Shown here: piece after piece, positions 13,201-23,201 of the stretch
Layout of the letters: each line of letters begins with the position of its first letter
How positions within the stretch are numbered: position 1 is the stretch's first letter
Source: Monocercomonoides exilis
Taxonomy: Eukaryota; Preaxostyla; Oxymonadida; Polymastigidae
Reading direction: 5' to 3'
NCBI GenBank assembly: GCA_001643675.2
Contig: LSRY02000003.1
Coordinates: 1,416,001 to 1,480,000, forward strand
Length of the DNA stretch: 64,000 bases
Notes under the pieces: model-generated
Told to the model about the DNA's origin: nothing
Database searches by the model: none
What the model saw: the letters and a program-made list of their open reading frames with translations, nothing else
Program-made: the position numbers and the translations under genes

Positions 13201-14314
13201 TACTTACCCAGCGTGCTGCAAAGAGGTTTCCAACAACTCTGAGCTGATGGTCTTCTCCACACTCTCACCAGAGCCACTGGTGTCTGTGAAGCTTGCCTCG
13301 ACTGTGGATGACATCTCGTTTGTGGCTCCGCTTTCTGCATCTTTTGCAGACGGCTCTTCGAAAAAGGAGGAGAAGTTGGTGTCTGCTGAATGGGCAGGAA
13401 TAGAAGGAGTGAATGATCTACTTGTAGCAACAGAGAAGAAGGAGATTCTGCGGGTGAAGTTGGCTCCTCTTCTGAAAGCAACACTGTTGGAAACAAAGTC
13501 AAATGAAGCTGACTCATCACAGAAATGTATTCAAGCAGATTACAGCACGAGTGTCCCAAGGAAATTTGAAGCCAAGAAACAAGCACAAAGCACTATCAAG
13601 AATGAGGAGGGAGACGATGCTTCTTCTTCAGTACAACAACAACAGCAGCAGCAAATTGCTTCCAAAGCAGAAAGCGTTCTGGGTCCACTTGCTGTCACGA
13701 AGATTGCATCAACTGAAAATCAAAATAAAACAGAGACGCCAATCAAAGTTAACAGACAATCGCAAAGACAGAGCCAACTATCAGCTGCTTTCCAGACAGA
13801 TTCGCAAAATCAGTTGAGCTCTTCACAGAAGCGTTCACGCGATAAAGGCAAGAACCGCAAGCAGCGCTCCTTGTCTGATGTGCCAATGCCACTGGAAGCA
13901 ATGCAGAAGGCGATGGAGAAGGAAAGTGAAGGTGAGAAAGAAATAGATGAAAGGCCGAGCTTACTGGAGTCGATGTTGCATTCAGCTATGGATGGAAAGG
14001 AAGAAGTGGAAGAGATGAGAAAGACAGCAAGACGGGAGAAGGAAGAACAAAGCAAAATAAGCAAAGGAAAAGACATCACCGGAGAAGAAGAGGAAGAGGG
14101 AGAAGAAGATGAAGAAGAGATGAGTCCAATGAGCCCACTCTCAGATTCTGGCTCTGAAGCTGCGATGGAGTATGAGCCGCCGAAAAATGAGAGGTCTGCA
14201 CAGCATTCGATTGATGCTGCATTGGAACCTCTTCTTCATTTGGACGAAGAAGCCACTAACATCCTCACTACTCCTGATAAGCTTATCGAAATGTCCAATT
14301 TCTTATCTTCATGA
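10214..14314 (+). CDS. WDR75: WD-repeat protein, WDR75/Utp17-like
   Basis: Intronless frame of 1,366 residues starting at ATG 10214 and ending in TGA. The N-terminal part is a beta-propeller. A clear WD repeat spans residues 53-95 (GHTELVTGVHISPFNSEE, ending RFWNV). Around residues 257-320 there is a HWHDNAIRSMSF block followed by ALWTV and VIPRLPHRLVGVAVSPDG. That HWH plus PRL-hh-hSPdG pattern is characteristic of WDR75/Nan1/Utp17, a t-UTP subunit of the U3 small-subunit processome that acts in the nucleolus in 18S pre-rRNA synthesis. More propeller-like strands lie near residues 680-720 and 770-800. Ser-rich insertions (about 435-455 and 580-600) and a long acidic Lys/Glu tail from about 1,200 make it longer than the usual ~830 residues. 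Another nucleolar WD protein is the main alternative. Confidence 0.75.
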   Translation: MADLKCIQFLASSQDYCVDPIFTEDSQFILSAQGNQIAVISVSTGEIVSFLRGHTELVTGVHISPFNSEEIISSSLDGTLRFWNVKTSKMVSMFRVGMPIRSFVPSQATKKIFVVLQRAWNQQIFSSFDLKFSSISFLLLGSSFSPLSSNSSGTIVGVATTKIIFLYHALERFYSVIAQISKAFPFTAFAIDDDGNVVAVGNSIGKMSIYPRNTWKRLFFLGHSEQVLDVNNISIANSIPSHVAQAKVLGISIPQSTVHWHDNAIRSMSFMRGGDILASVANGSSLALWTVAGMQRSVIPRLPHRLVGVAVSPDGRRIAVKSRGGEDGPGSLSVVDVMLGVVGVRVDGLSWQKRESQGALCDVEKIIESTEESASGANQTSKSTKENIESRPMKFYPWKFPVNTESAFSTLSSVFPPPIFVKHPPLIPAEASNQISLSSSSSSSSSSSSSSISSVLQHYSSHLPSTHILLCANRSRLISFDLLALTPTNAAMSILPDAVEVREGKESTIEAACVLSDGQTLVVAERKKKLWEMKPTNTVRYETKKGEYLTGLTREYFEKELKKTAETLFLPGNRAEKRTMLQALASSSSSSSSSSSSSFSSFDPDSASSLSAASIAELVKVSNPKGHIDISIDGFDPLERDHYALHFWELQSTSHNSDSTSASSLSQLHMFRPHTVVDTPHSAAFTALVAHPSLPLVVSCSGDASFKVWEKKQPREEKEGQVISLLNESGMKKNKPKANPNQITRGVQQTEFSWLCVSSRQMEADAIDAAAYSPDGTTLAVSADHTYFLFTSRGEEQIAAISLPLRDIEPFEMCTSSANKKSDVAMNNPKESTSSESKEQLPGPLSSSENSTDKSASAKKDSAKQNASKRLHIKIRLPPIRHGLSFVCGTRLCLVETTAIGLFCVDVEKKKLKWMKKGRFSHLAVDGTLISISEQKNENASSKKQGSQSKDLYFSSLFAAVLEHKESMLPIVPLQAGSNTLPASKYMRSYQVPPAPTYPACCKEVSNNSELMVFSTLSPEPLVSVKLASTVDDISFVAPLSASFADGSSKKEEKLVSAEWAGIEGVNDLLVATEKKEILRVKLAPLLKATLLETKSNEADSSQKCIQADYSTSVPRKFEAKKQAQSTIKNEEGDDASSSVQQQQQQQIASKAESVLGPLAVTKIASTENQNKTETPIKVNRQSQRQSQLSAAFQTDSQNQLSSSQKRSRDKGKNRKQRSLSDVPMPLEAMQKAMEKESEGEKEIDERPSLLESMLHSAMDGKEEVEEMRKTARREKEEQSKISKGKDITGEEEEEGEEDEEEMSPMSPLSDSGSEAAMEYEPPKNERSAQHSIDAALEPLLHLDEEATNILTTPDKLIEMSNFLSS

Positions 14315-14545
14315 AAGAACTGGCTTTAACGGAAAATGCTAATGAATTTTCCTTCCTTCTTATGAAATATTTAAAAGACACCTCACAAAATCACTTCAAA
14401 CTAAAATAACTTTTTATTTTTCATATTTTTATGTCATTTCCTCGCAATATAAATTGAAAGGAAATCAAATGGAAACTTTCTTTTTCTTTTTTTTTTTGAA
14501 AGTGAAATGGTGAAGTGTTTTTTTTGGTTATTTCAGAGTGAATAT
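14315..14545. other. Convergent intergenic spacer, WDR75 / AFG2-like
   Basis: About 230 nt between two converging stop codons. It is AT-rich with T and A runs and must hold both polyadenylation regions. No gene or RNA is visible. Confidence 0.4.
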
Positions 14546-17500
14546 TCAAGGCACTTTGCTTTTTGAGTGAAGGATATTTTCAAGGCCAGCATCGAAGTGG
14601 CTTTGCGTCTATTAAAAATAATTATTAAAAAAATATTATTATCGTTGACAGTAAGTGAAAAAAGAAAAGAAAAGAAAAGAAAAGAAAAATATCATTTTAC
14701 TTTAAAACAACTTCGAATAACTTGCCAAACTACAATCAATTTGTTTTGGTTCTTTTCTATTGCGCTAATTGCTGCTTCAATGCAAAGTCCTTCTATTTCT
14801 GCTCCAGAAAAACCAAAAGTCTTTAATACAAAAATCCATATAGTTAATGCATACGCATTTCAAAAAAAGATGTTAAAATTCTCTCTTTTTCAAAAAAAAA
14901 TAAAAAAAACATACCCTTTTTGCCAAAAGCTCAACATCAACAGCTTCATCATCTCCACAATCCTCTGATGATTCCTTTCCTTTTATTTTCACAGCATCCT
15001 TCATTCTTCTGAGGTACACCTCGAATATTTCCATTCTTTCGCTTTCGTTTGGCAGAGGCACTTCCATTTGGAGATCAAAACGGCCTGGCCGCAGCAGCGC
15101 TGAATCAAGAAGATCCAGCCGATTTGTTGCGGCCTGAAAAAGAAAGAAATATTAAAAAAAAAACATACAATTATTGATTTAAAGTTATTCCAATATAAAA
15201 ATAAACAAAAAGAATCAATATAAAGAAAAAAATGGACGGGTTGAAGCAATATATTAAAATTTGAATTTTGAGTCAATCAAAAAAACATTTTTATTTTTTC
15301 AAAACAAAAATAAAAACAGACCATAACAAGCACCCCATCCAATCTTTCAATTCCGTCCATCTCATTCAAAAGTGTTGTGAGGATTCGATCTCTCACTCCA
15401 TTTCCTGAATAAACAGATTAAAATAATTCATTTGTCAAAGATGAATTCAAAATAACTCTATTAAATATAAACCATCATAATCCCCTCCTCTTTTCCCCAC
15501 CATTGCCTCAATCTCGTCCATAAACAGCAGACACGGCCTCGACAAAAGCGCCCGTCGAAATGTGTCTCTGATAATTTGCTCTGCATCTCCAACGTAGCAG
15601 GAATACACTGTAGCACAAGAAAGAGTGATGAATGTGGCAGACAAGGCATGTGCCGTCGCTTTGACAAGAGTTGTTTTCGCGGTGCCCGGTGGGCCATACA
15701 GAAGCACCCCGCGCGGAGGTGGAATGATGGAAAGAAGTGACGATGCTGCAGAGGAAAACTTCGAAGATGAAATTTGTGAATCATTGAACAATTGAGATTT
15801 TCTTTGTGATGTCGAAGAAGAAAAAGAAGAAGATTCACTCAAAAATCCTTCAGAGTATTGCAAAGGAAAAATAACACTCTCAATGAGAGCCTTTTTCACG
15901 CTGTGTGCTCCTCCTATATCGCTCCACTTGGTCTGTGGTGTGTCTGCAATGTATCCTGTGCCCTGAGCAAGAGAAGGCTGCACAATGGATAATGCGACAA
16001 CAGCATCATCATTCAATATGAGAAGAGGTTGCCTTTCTTCTTCTGAATGACTTGTACTCACAAATGAAGATGCTGAAGAAAATGTTGAATGTTCTTTGTT
16101 CCACTGTCTGAGAATAGATCTTTGTATCATTTCATCTACAAGTTGAATTAGATCTCTTGCAGTGTATCCAGACGTGTTGGCTGCTATCTCATCCAAGTCA
16201 GCCATCTTCTCTTTGTCATCTGATGATTGCAAGATCGTCCCATCAGTGCAGCTCTGCTTTGTGAGATGCTGAGAAAGAAGAGAAGAGAGCAAGGCGTGAC
16301 GTCCAGATATTGTCAAAGACGGAACAATCATCTCCTTGTCAAGGCGCCCCATACGGCGCAGCGCCATGCTCATTGCATTGGGATTTGAAGAAGTTGCAAT
16401 CACCACAACAGAAGGATGGATGATAAGGGGCGGAAGAGGAGAAAACGAAGAAGCAGATGAAGAAGAACGCTCTTGAAATGGTGAAGACAAAGAAACGGAT
16501 GACTGAGTGTAAGCGCCATCGAGAAACGAAAGAATAGTCTGAGAGAGCTGGCAATTCTCAGCAGACAATGAATATGAATCGTTCGCAGGAGCCGATGTGA
16601 CAGATGGGCAAAACTGCTCGATATTCTCAATAAGAAGAATTGTTGGCTGTATCTTCTCGTCCGTGGAGCGGAAAGATGCTTTCCTAAGTACTTCTCTTAA
16701 TCTGGAAAGAGGATTATTTCTTGATAATCCTTCGTTAGACAATGAAAAATATTCATGTTCCTCAGAAGTTGAACGTTGAGTAAAATCTTCATCCTGAAGA
16801 GAAGCAACAAGAATCTTCATCCCAAAATGCTCTGCCACTTTCCTAACGATATGAGTCTTTCCAACACCTGATGGGCCAGTCAGAAGCAGTCCTTTCATTC
16901 TCTTAACTCCCATTGAGCTCATAGTTGTACCTTCATTCATTGCAAAGCTGACAAATTCTGCAACATCCAACGCAACCTCTGGGTGTGCCTCACAACCGCT
17001 TATAAAAGATATTGCGTTTCTGTCAAATGAGTGAAGCTTTTCGAGTGTAGATGATATTGACTCAGAATTGAAAATGGATTGCTTGAGTTCGTCTTTTCTA
17101 AAATGAATGCTCTCATTTTTCTGATTTAAATATGATGGCAAAGATATAACAGTTGAAGGTGTTGGTGAAGGCGAAGAGACTGTTTGCATTTCTTTATGCA
17201 TCGACTTTTTGATTTTTGCAGATTTCATGCTTGTTTTGAATGAAAAAGGTTTTTTAGGCTGTGATTGCTGCTGTTTTGCAGAAACTCCAAGAAATTTCTT
17301 TGGTTGTGGTGTTGATGAAGTTGTTAAAGCAGAACAATTTGATGTTGAAGATGTTGTTTCTTCTTCATTTTGTATAAAGAAACTTGTTGAAAATCCAGCA
17401 CGAATTTGTGGGGTAGAAGGAAAAGTTGAAAGTATTTTTATGTAGAATATCTGGTCTTTGAAAGTAAATGGTCCAATTTCGGTATTTCTTTCAAAAACAA

Positions 17501-17810
17501 ACGAATGAGATATTAATTTAAGAATGTTGCGACATATAAAAGCCTATGTTTTTAATATTATTAAATGATAAAACATACAAAAGAAAGAAAGAAAAACTTT
17601 CAATTCAGCGCATAAAATGCATAGATTTCCTGCAGATTGATCGAATAATTCAATAAATGAAAACTTATCTGCAGAAAAAAAAAACGGAAAATAAAATTGA
17701 CCAGAATTGCATGAGTTTATATGAAATAGCAATTTTTCTGCAGGTACAATTTTTAAATTAATTTTTGATGCTAATGGAAGGGAAAAAACGCTTTTTTCAT
17801 CAATTTCCAT
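14546..17810 (-). CDS. Type II AAA+ ATPase, AFG2/SPATA5-like
   Basis: Six exons were rebuilt: 17810-17598, 17543-15473, 15404-15322, 15133-14915, 14820-14722 and 14608-14546. They total 2,748 nt, giving 915 residues. After a ~190-residue N-terminal region come two AAA+ modules. D1 has Walker A GPSGVGKT (about 294-301), but its Walker B reads LLIENIE instead of the usual hhhhDE. D2 is canonical: [22 protein letters not shown] (about 688-695), [30 protein letters not shown], then [16 protein letters not shown] and a terminal [11 protein letters not shown] helix. The TAKTTLVKA variant of D2 resembles SPATA5L1 and SPATA5 more than CDC48. Members of that family release shuttling factors from pre-60S ribosomes. 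D1 may be catalytically weak, leaving D2 as the main motor. Assignment within the AFG2 branch is by motif only. Confidence 0.8.
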
Positions 17811-17899
17811 GAAATATAATGGGGAAAATTATTGTAAAATGGGCAGAAGAATAAATTGTTTGGAGTGTTTTTGCATATTAACAATAAAGAACTGTTAAT
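17811..17899. promoter_or_regulatory. 89-nt bidirectional promoter, AFG2-like / Tat-SF1
   Basis: Only 89 nt separate the two divergent start codons, so both promoters and 5' UTRs must overlap or be very short. The stretch is AT-rich and contains a TTAACAATAAAGAACTGTTAA imperfect palindrome just before the + strand ATG. Its role is unknown. Confidence 0.45.
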
Positions 17900-20011
17900 A
17901 TGGAAGATCCTCCAATAGAACAATATGATTCAAGTATGGATGAAGAGGAGCGTAAGAAGGAAGAAGCTATTCGTCGATATTTTGCTCAAAATGATCCAGA
18001 AGCTATAGCTGAACGTAAACGTTTACGCGAAGAAGAAAAATTGAAAAAATCGGAAGAGGAATTAATGGAAGAACGAGTATGAGAATAAACTTAGTTTCTC
18101 AACATCTATTAACCATTTTTTAGAAAAGAAGATTGGAAAAAAAAAAGCAAAAAAAACAAGCTAAAAGGGAAGCAGCTAAATTAAATGCTTTGCAATCCGG
18201 AACTTCTGGCCAAAATACAAGTGTTTTCCTTTCTGGTATCCCCAATGATGCAACGTTTGACGATGTGCTATCGTTTCTATCAAAAGGTGGTGCATTTCGG
18301 AGGAACCTTGATGGTATGCGAAGATTAATTGTTTAAAGAACGATAGCACTCGATGTTTAAATAAAGGAAAAGAACGCATAAAACTTTATTTTGACGAAAA
18401 TGGAATTTTTAAAGGAGAAGCTCTTGCACAATACCAGCGACCTGAAAGCTCTGATTTAATCATTGAATTAAGAAATGGAGTAGAGTTTATATATGCAGAT
18501 GGAAGAGTATCTAAAGAGAAGGTTTCAGTGAGTCAAGCACAATTTTCTTCAAAGGAATCATCCGGAAGCGGAGAAGGCAGCAATAAAAAAGAAAGAGTTG
18601 TAGATAGTAAAGAAAAAATAAGGCAAAAGCAAAGAATCAGAAAACTTGAACAAAAGCATGCTTTTTACTGTTAAAATTTTTGCATAGTATTTGATGAAAC
18701 TTATTACTTGTTTTGTTTTTAATCATTTTGACAGAGATCTTGCCTGGACATTGTACGATAATACGCCGTTTGCTCAGCAAAGCCGTCAACTGGAGCCAAA
18801 ACACTTGAGGCGAGTAATCGTTAAGCATGCGTTCACTCGGCTTATGTTTTCTGTATGAAAATATCCTGTTTTTTTTGCAACTTTTGAAAAAATTTAATTG
18901 AATTCTTTATGTTTTCATTGTGTTTTTTTTATCTTTCTTTTTCTTTTCTGAACCATGAAATGATTTGTTTTGAATTATTCCGCAGGAAGAAATGAACATG
19001 AAAGATCGAATTAAGCAAGAGATGATCGCCTTGCTTAGCAAGAAATGGAAGGTGGAATATGTTACAGTCTATGAGGTTTGAGTCAGTTGTGGTTATTCAA
19101 AAAGAAAAAAAGTTGAAATGTCATTCAATTTATTTTTTTCATTCAATTTTTGTGTGTGATATGCGATAAACCTTTGCTCTCATTGACAATTACAGAATCA
19201 TCCAGAATGTATTGTTGCTGTTCTGTTTCAGTCTCAATCTGATGCGCAGAAGGCTGTTGAATATCTTCATCAGGTGGAATTTAACGGGCAGCGTGTGGCT
19301 GCTTCTCTTGAAGACGACAGCACCCGCCGAGAGCGTTTGGAGCAAGAAAACAAACTTGGAGTTGTGTTGGGTGCAGCTTCAAATGATGGAGACACTGAAC
19401 GATATGGAGATGGATCAAATCAAATGGGAGATGCACGTTCTTCTGCAAATATCGGCGCTGATTCATCGTCTTCATCGTTTGACAGTTCGTTGCTGTCGAA
19501 GAGTTTGCAGCAATCTCAAAAGAAAGATCTTCTTTCGATACTTCTTGAAGCAGATGATGAGGAAGAGGAAAGGATGAACGCATTTGGAGACGAACTGGAA
19601 GAAGACGAGGAGGTGAAAACAGACAGCAAGCCTATCAAATTGTCACGTATAGAAGCGGAAGCTATCCCAACCCAAGCTTCTGCGAATGAGATTGTCAACA
19701 ATAGCAATGGGGCCAACAAGTTAGATTTTGAAGCGACAAGAATGAAAAATCTGAATGAAAATGAAGATGAGAGTGAAGAAATATCTTATGATGCTTCGAA
19801 AACCATAACTCTTGATGAGGTTCTAAAAATATCTTCCTCCATGTCAAAAGAGCGCGAAAGGGAGCTTGAAGAAGATTACTTCGATCAACCAGATGAAAGT
19901 GAAGACAATAATTCAACAATTGGAAATGATTCTCCTCCCATTGAAATTGACACATCTCTGCTTGACGCTCTTGTTTCGAAACACACTTCACCAGAAGAAG
20001 ACGATTTTTAG
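17900..20011 (+). CDS. HTATSF1: Tat-SF1/CUS2-like U2 snRNP splicing factor
   Basis: Six exons (17900-18076, 18124-18313, 18367-18669, 18737-18852, 18986-19075, 19196-20011) total 1,692 nt, or 563 residues. A charged helical N-terminus (KKKQKKQAKREAAKLNALQ) precedes RRM1 (about 91-180: SVFLSGIPNDATFDDVLSF, then RIKLYFDENGIFKGEALAQY). RRM2 (about 246-335) starts HLRRVIVKHAFTR and ends VEFNGQRVAASL. This layout and these blocks match Tat-SF1/CUS2, where the second RRM is a U2AF-homology motif that binds SF3B1 and helps remodel U2 snRNA. The arginine of the usual R-x-F loop seems to be Val here. The C-terminus is acidic, as in the human protein. The exon 3/4 junction is the least certain: only the GT at 18670 paired with the AG at 18736 keeps the frame. 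Confidence 0.83.
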
Positions 20012-20264
20012 GGTTTTTGTTTTAATCAATTTGATTTTTTTCGTATTTTCACTTCATTTCGTAAATTAGAAAAAACAAAAAAATGTTTTTTGAGGAAGAT
20101 GGAAAAAAATAACAATTTCAAATTTGTCGAGACAAATTTTTATAGAATATGTAACATAGAAATGAAACACAAATAAATATGTCGTCGACACGGTGATCCA
20201 TAAACTTTTTGAAAACGGAAATGAAAAAAGTTTTATGATCAAAAAAGAATCAAATTATTTTGGG
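20012..20264. other. Convergent intergenic spacer
   Basis: About 250 nt of AT-rich DNA between the Tat-SF1 stop and the stop of the small minus-strand gene. No feature beyond A/T runs is visible. Confidence 0.4.
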
Positions 20265-20546
20265 CTACGCAATTCCATTGCCAATTCGAAGCATAGAAGA
20301 TAACTTTTGAAGAGCATCTAATTGTTTATCTGCGGACTTTAGGAAATGTTGCCTTGATCGCAGCTTGAGAAACATCATTGAACTCGGCTTTGGTAGCTCT
20401 TCGGCAGGAGGCGCTTGAGGGGTTTCTTCTGCCCAATATGAAGTCCTTGGTGGAGAAGAACTTTGACCACTTGATGGTGAAACTGACGAACGATCCCTAA
20501 ATGATGTTGAACCTGGGAATGAAAAAGGTGATGGTCTGTAGCTCAT
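20265..20546 (-). CDS. Small unknown protein, 93 residues
   Basis: Open frame from ATG 20546 to a TAG stop. The first half is Ser/Pro-rich with FRDRSSVSPSSGQSSSPPRT. The second half, from about residue 55, looks like one amphipathic helix (MMFLKLRSRQHFLKSADKQL, then DALQKLSSMLRIG). Residue composition is balanced, unlike the AT-driven chance frames nearby, and it fits exactly between a convergent and a divergent neighbour. The family is not recognised. The C-terminal helix could be a short coiled-coil adaptor, but that is a guess. It could also be the last exon of a longer gene, although 173 nt to the next start leaves little room. Confidence 0.5.
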   Translation of the reverse strand: MSYRPSPFSFPGSTSFRDRSSVSPSSGQSSSPPRTSYWAEETPQAPPAEELPKPSSMMFLKLRSRQHFLKSADKQLDALQKLSSMLRIGNGIA

Positions 20547-20719
20547 GTGAAGTACCCAAGGGTGTTAATGCAGTTTTTGCTATACAAATTTCCTATACTG
20601 TTGATAAACCTGTTAATTTTAATATTTAAGAACCGGATCTTCTGATGCTTAAAAGTCGCAAAAAAGATCTGATCTGATACCTTTACTTATTCGTGGGTGG
20701 AAATAAAAATTGTTTATTC
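20547..20719. promoter_or_regulatory. Short divergent promoter region
   Basis: 173 nt between the start of the 93-residue gene and the SNRNP40 ATG at 20720. It is AT-rich with no motif I can name. Confidence 0.3.
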
Positions 20720-22368
20720 ATGGCTTCAAACGAAAAAACATCCATTATTTTAGCACCCGCTGAATCAAAAAAAGATGTTATTCGATATAGTTCACTGAAA
20801 TATCCGACTATTGCATTAAAAGGTGGGCATACTGCAGAAATACTTTCAATTAGTTTTAATCAGGAGGGAAATGTGATTGCAAGCGCGGGATCTGATAAAC
20901 AAATATGTATGTTTTGCTGCTTCATTTTCTATTTCTATTCATCTTCTCTTTTTTCGTCAAGTATTGTGGAACGTTTTTGGTGATTGCGAAAATACACAGG
21001 TTCTTCGTCCTCATTCAAGAGCCATTACAACCATTGCATGGAATGCAAATCAAGAGTTTTTATTTTTAATTACGTTTTAAGTTAATTTGGAGCTATTTCT
21101 TTGAAGTTCAATATTTTCTGCAAGCGCTGATCGTTCAATTTGTCTTTCTGACATAGAAACAGGTGAACTTCTAGATCAATTTGATGGACATGAGGCCATT
21201 GTAAATTCCATAGCCCCTACAAAGAGAACGCCTCTGATGCTTGCAAGTGTTAGTGATGATTCAACTGCAAGGGTTTTTATCTTTTTATTCGAACTTAATA
21301 ATAAACTTTTGCTTCACAAAAATAGATGTGGGACACGCGAACAGAAAAATGTGTTTTTTCAATGGGGATGAAATATCCTATGACGGCTGTTACGACACTG
21401 GAAGATGGAATCACACTTCTGTGCGGAGGAATAGATAATACCATCCATGTATGCCTTTTTGTGATTTATTTGAACTCTTTAAATTTTGCAATTTATGTTT
21501 TTGGTTTCATGTACTTATGTATATGTGATAATTATTTTAATAAATTTTTTTTAAATTATTTATTTATTTCTTCAAAATGTTATCAATTTCAATGCTCAAT
21601 CAAAATTAAACCATTGTGGTTGAATATTTTGATAATGGACTTTTAAAGATGATTGATGTTCGTAATTCTATCGAATTGGAATCGATGGATGGTCATAAAG
21701 ACACAATTACGTCTCTTTCTGTTTCACCTGATGGAAACTTCCTTCTTTCAAATGGTGTGCCATTGCTCATTTATCAGCAAGCACGTTCAACTCTTTTCAC
21801 TTTCAACTAATTTTGTATTTTTATTATTTTCACAAAAGCTATGGACAATACTTTGAAAATTTGGGATGTACGCCCTTTTTCAACAGGCAGCAGATGCAAA
21901 TCAACAATCAGAGGGCATATGGTATCTTCAATTTGAGTTAAAGTTTTTTATTGTTAATCACATATGAAAATAATTATTCTCTTTTTTTCTCTTTCTCTTT
22001 CTTTCTTTCTTTCTTTCTTTCTCGAAACATTTCAGCATAGCACAGAGAAGCGCCTGATGAGGAGCAACTGGATGGCTGATGGCAATGCTGTGGCTGCTGG
22101 AAGCAGCGATGGCACAGTTGTTGTATTTGATGTATCATCCATGGCATCGGCATCTTGGACGCTTTCTACAGACTCTTCTTCTTCTTCTTCTTCTTCTTCC
22201 CTTTCTTCATCCACTCCACAGCCAAAGACACCAACGATTTGGATGCGTCTGCCAGGGCACAAAGGAAGCGTTACTGATGTGATATTTCACCCCACAGAAT
22301 CGATCATTGCTTCTGCTTCTGTTGACAAGCAAGTTATCATTGGTGAATTCAAACCAATGGCTCATTAA
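20720..22368 (+). CDS. SNRNP40: U5 snRNP 40-kDa WD40 protein (SNRNP40/Prp8-binding)
   Basis: Seven exons (20720-20906, 20962-21055, 21107-21272, 21326-21448, 21649-21754, 21839-21921, 22036-22368) total 1,092 nt, or 363 residues, close to the human 357. Spliced blocks match U5-40K along the whole propeller: GHTAEILSISFNQEGNVIAS, LLWNVFGDCEN, SIFSASADRS, SDDSTARMWDTR, GGIDNTI, FLLSNAMDNTLKIWDVRPF, RLMRSNWMADGNAVAAGSSD, LPGHKGSVTDVIFHP, and the terminal VDKQVIIGEFKP. SNRNP40 sits on Prp8 in the U5 snRNP and stays in the active spliceosome. A poly-Ser and Pro-rich insertion of about 25 residues lies just before the last blade. The start at 20720 is the first ATG; a GTG upstream at 20693 is in frame but not needed. 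Intron 6 carries a CTTT-rich polypyrimidine run. Confidence 0.92.
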
Positions 22369-23201
22369 TAGCGTCTCTGTTCTTCTGATCAATTCATTGT
22401 TTTTATTATTTTTCGTTTTTTTTGTGCTTATTTGTTTCTATAAGCACTCGCTAATTTCCATCACTTCACAAATAATGGTGATAAAAAAATGTTTGGATAG
22501 ATTATAAGGAATTATACTCATGTTTATCCTTTATTGTAAATTTAAAAGGTAAAGTGTAACTTATTGGGTCCGAAAATTTTCATAGAAATTATCTTGAATT
22601 GTTTCTTAAATATACTTCATTGTTGAAAATTCGATTAATAAATGTGTAATTAAGTTTCAACGATTAACAAATAAGTTGTGAATTTCAGTTTCATTACCAA
22701 AAATAAAACCAGAATTTACAAATATTTACAGAATCATTAAAATCTTCTTCATTCTTCAAATTATTTTCTACTTTAATTCACTCAATTCACAAATACCTAA
22801 ATAAAATAAGTTGCTATTTACAGAATCTGAAGATTTTTCATCATCATAAAAGTTTTCTTTTCATTATCATCAAATAATTTTCGAATAAATTTGTTCCACC
22901 TTTTGAGTGATAATGATTTAAAAATTATGTTATGATAGGATTTTTCAATAGAAATCATAATTTTTTTACAAAAAATATCATTTGATGAATGATGATATTC
23001 GAATGTGTTAAATTTGGTGAAATATTGAGAATAATTTACAGTTAAAATCGGGACCCAATATGTTACATCTTACCATTTAAAATTCAGAAAATAAATAAAA
23101 TTGAAGAACTCAAAAGATCAAACAAGAGAAGGAACATCAATTATCATAAGACTCATAGATACAGGCTTTGAGCTATCGCTCAATTATCAAAGATTTTTCG
23201 C
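22369..23201. other. Convergent intergenic region
   Basis: About 830 nt of strongly AT-rich DNA between the stops of SNRNP40 and the nucleotidase. Many short A/T runs, no coding-like composition and no RNA gene recognised. Confidence 0.4.

Noticed and set aside
18314-18338. A 25-nt intron in the Tat-SF1 gene
   Set aside because: Using the AG at 18338 leads to an immediate stop; the AG at 18366 gives a 53-nt intron and restores the conserved RRM1 sequence.
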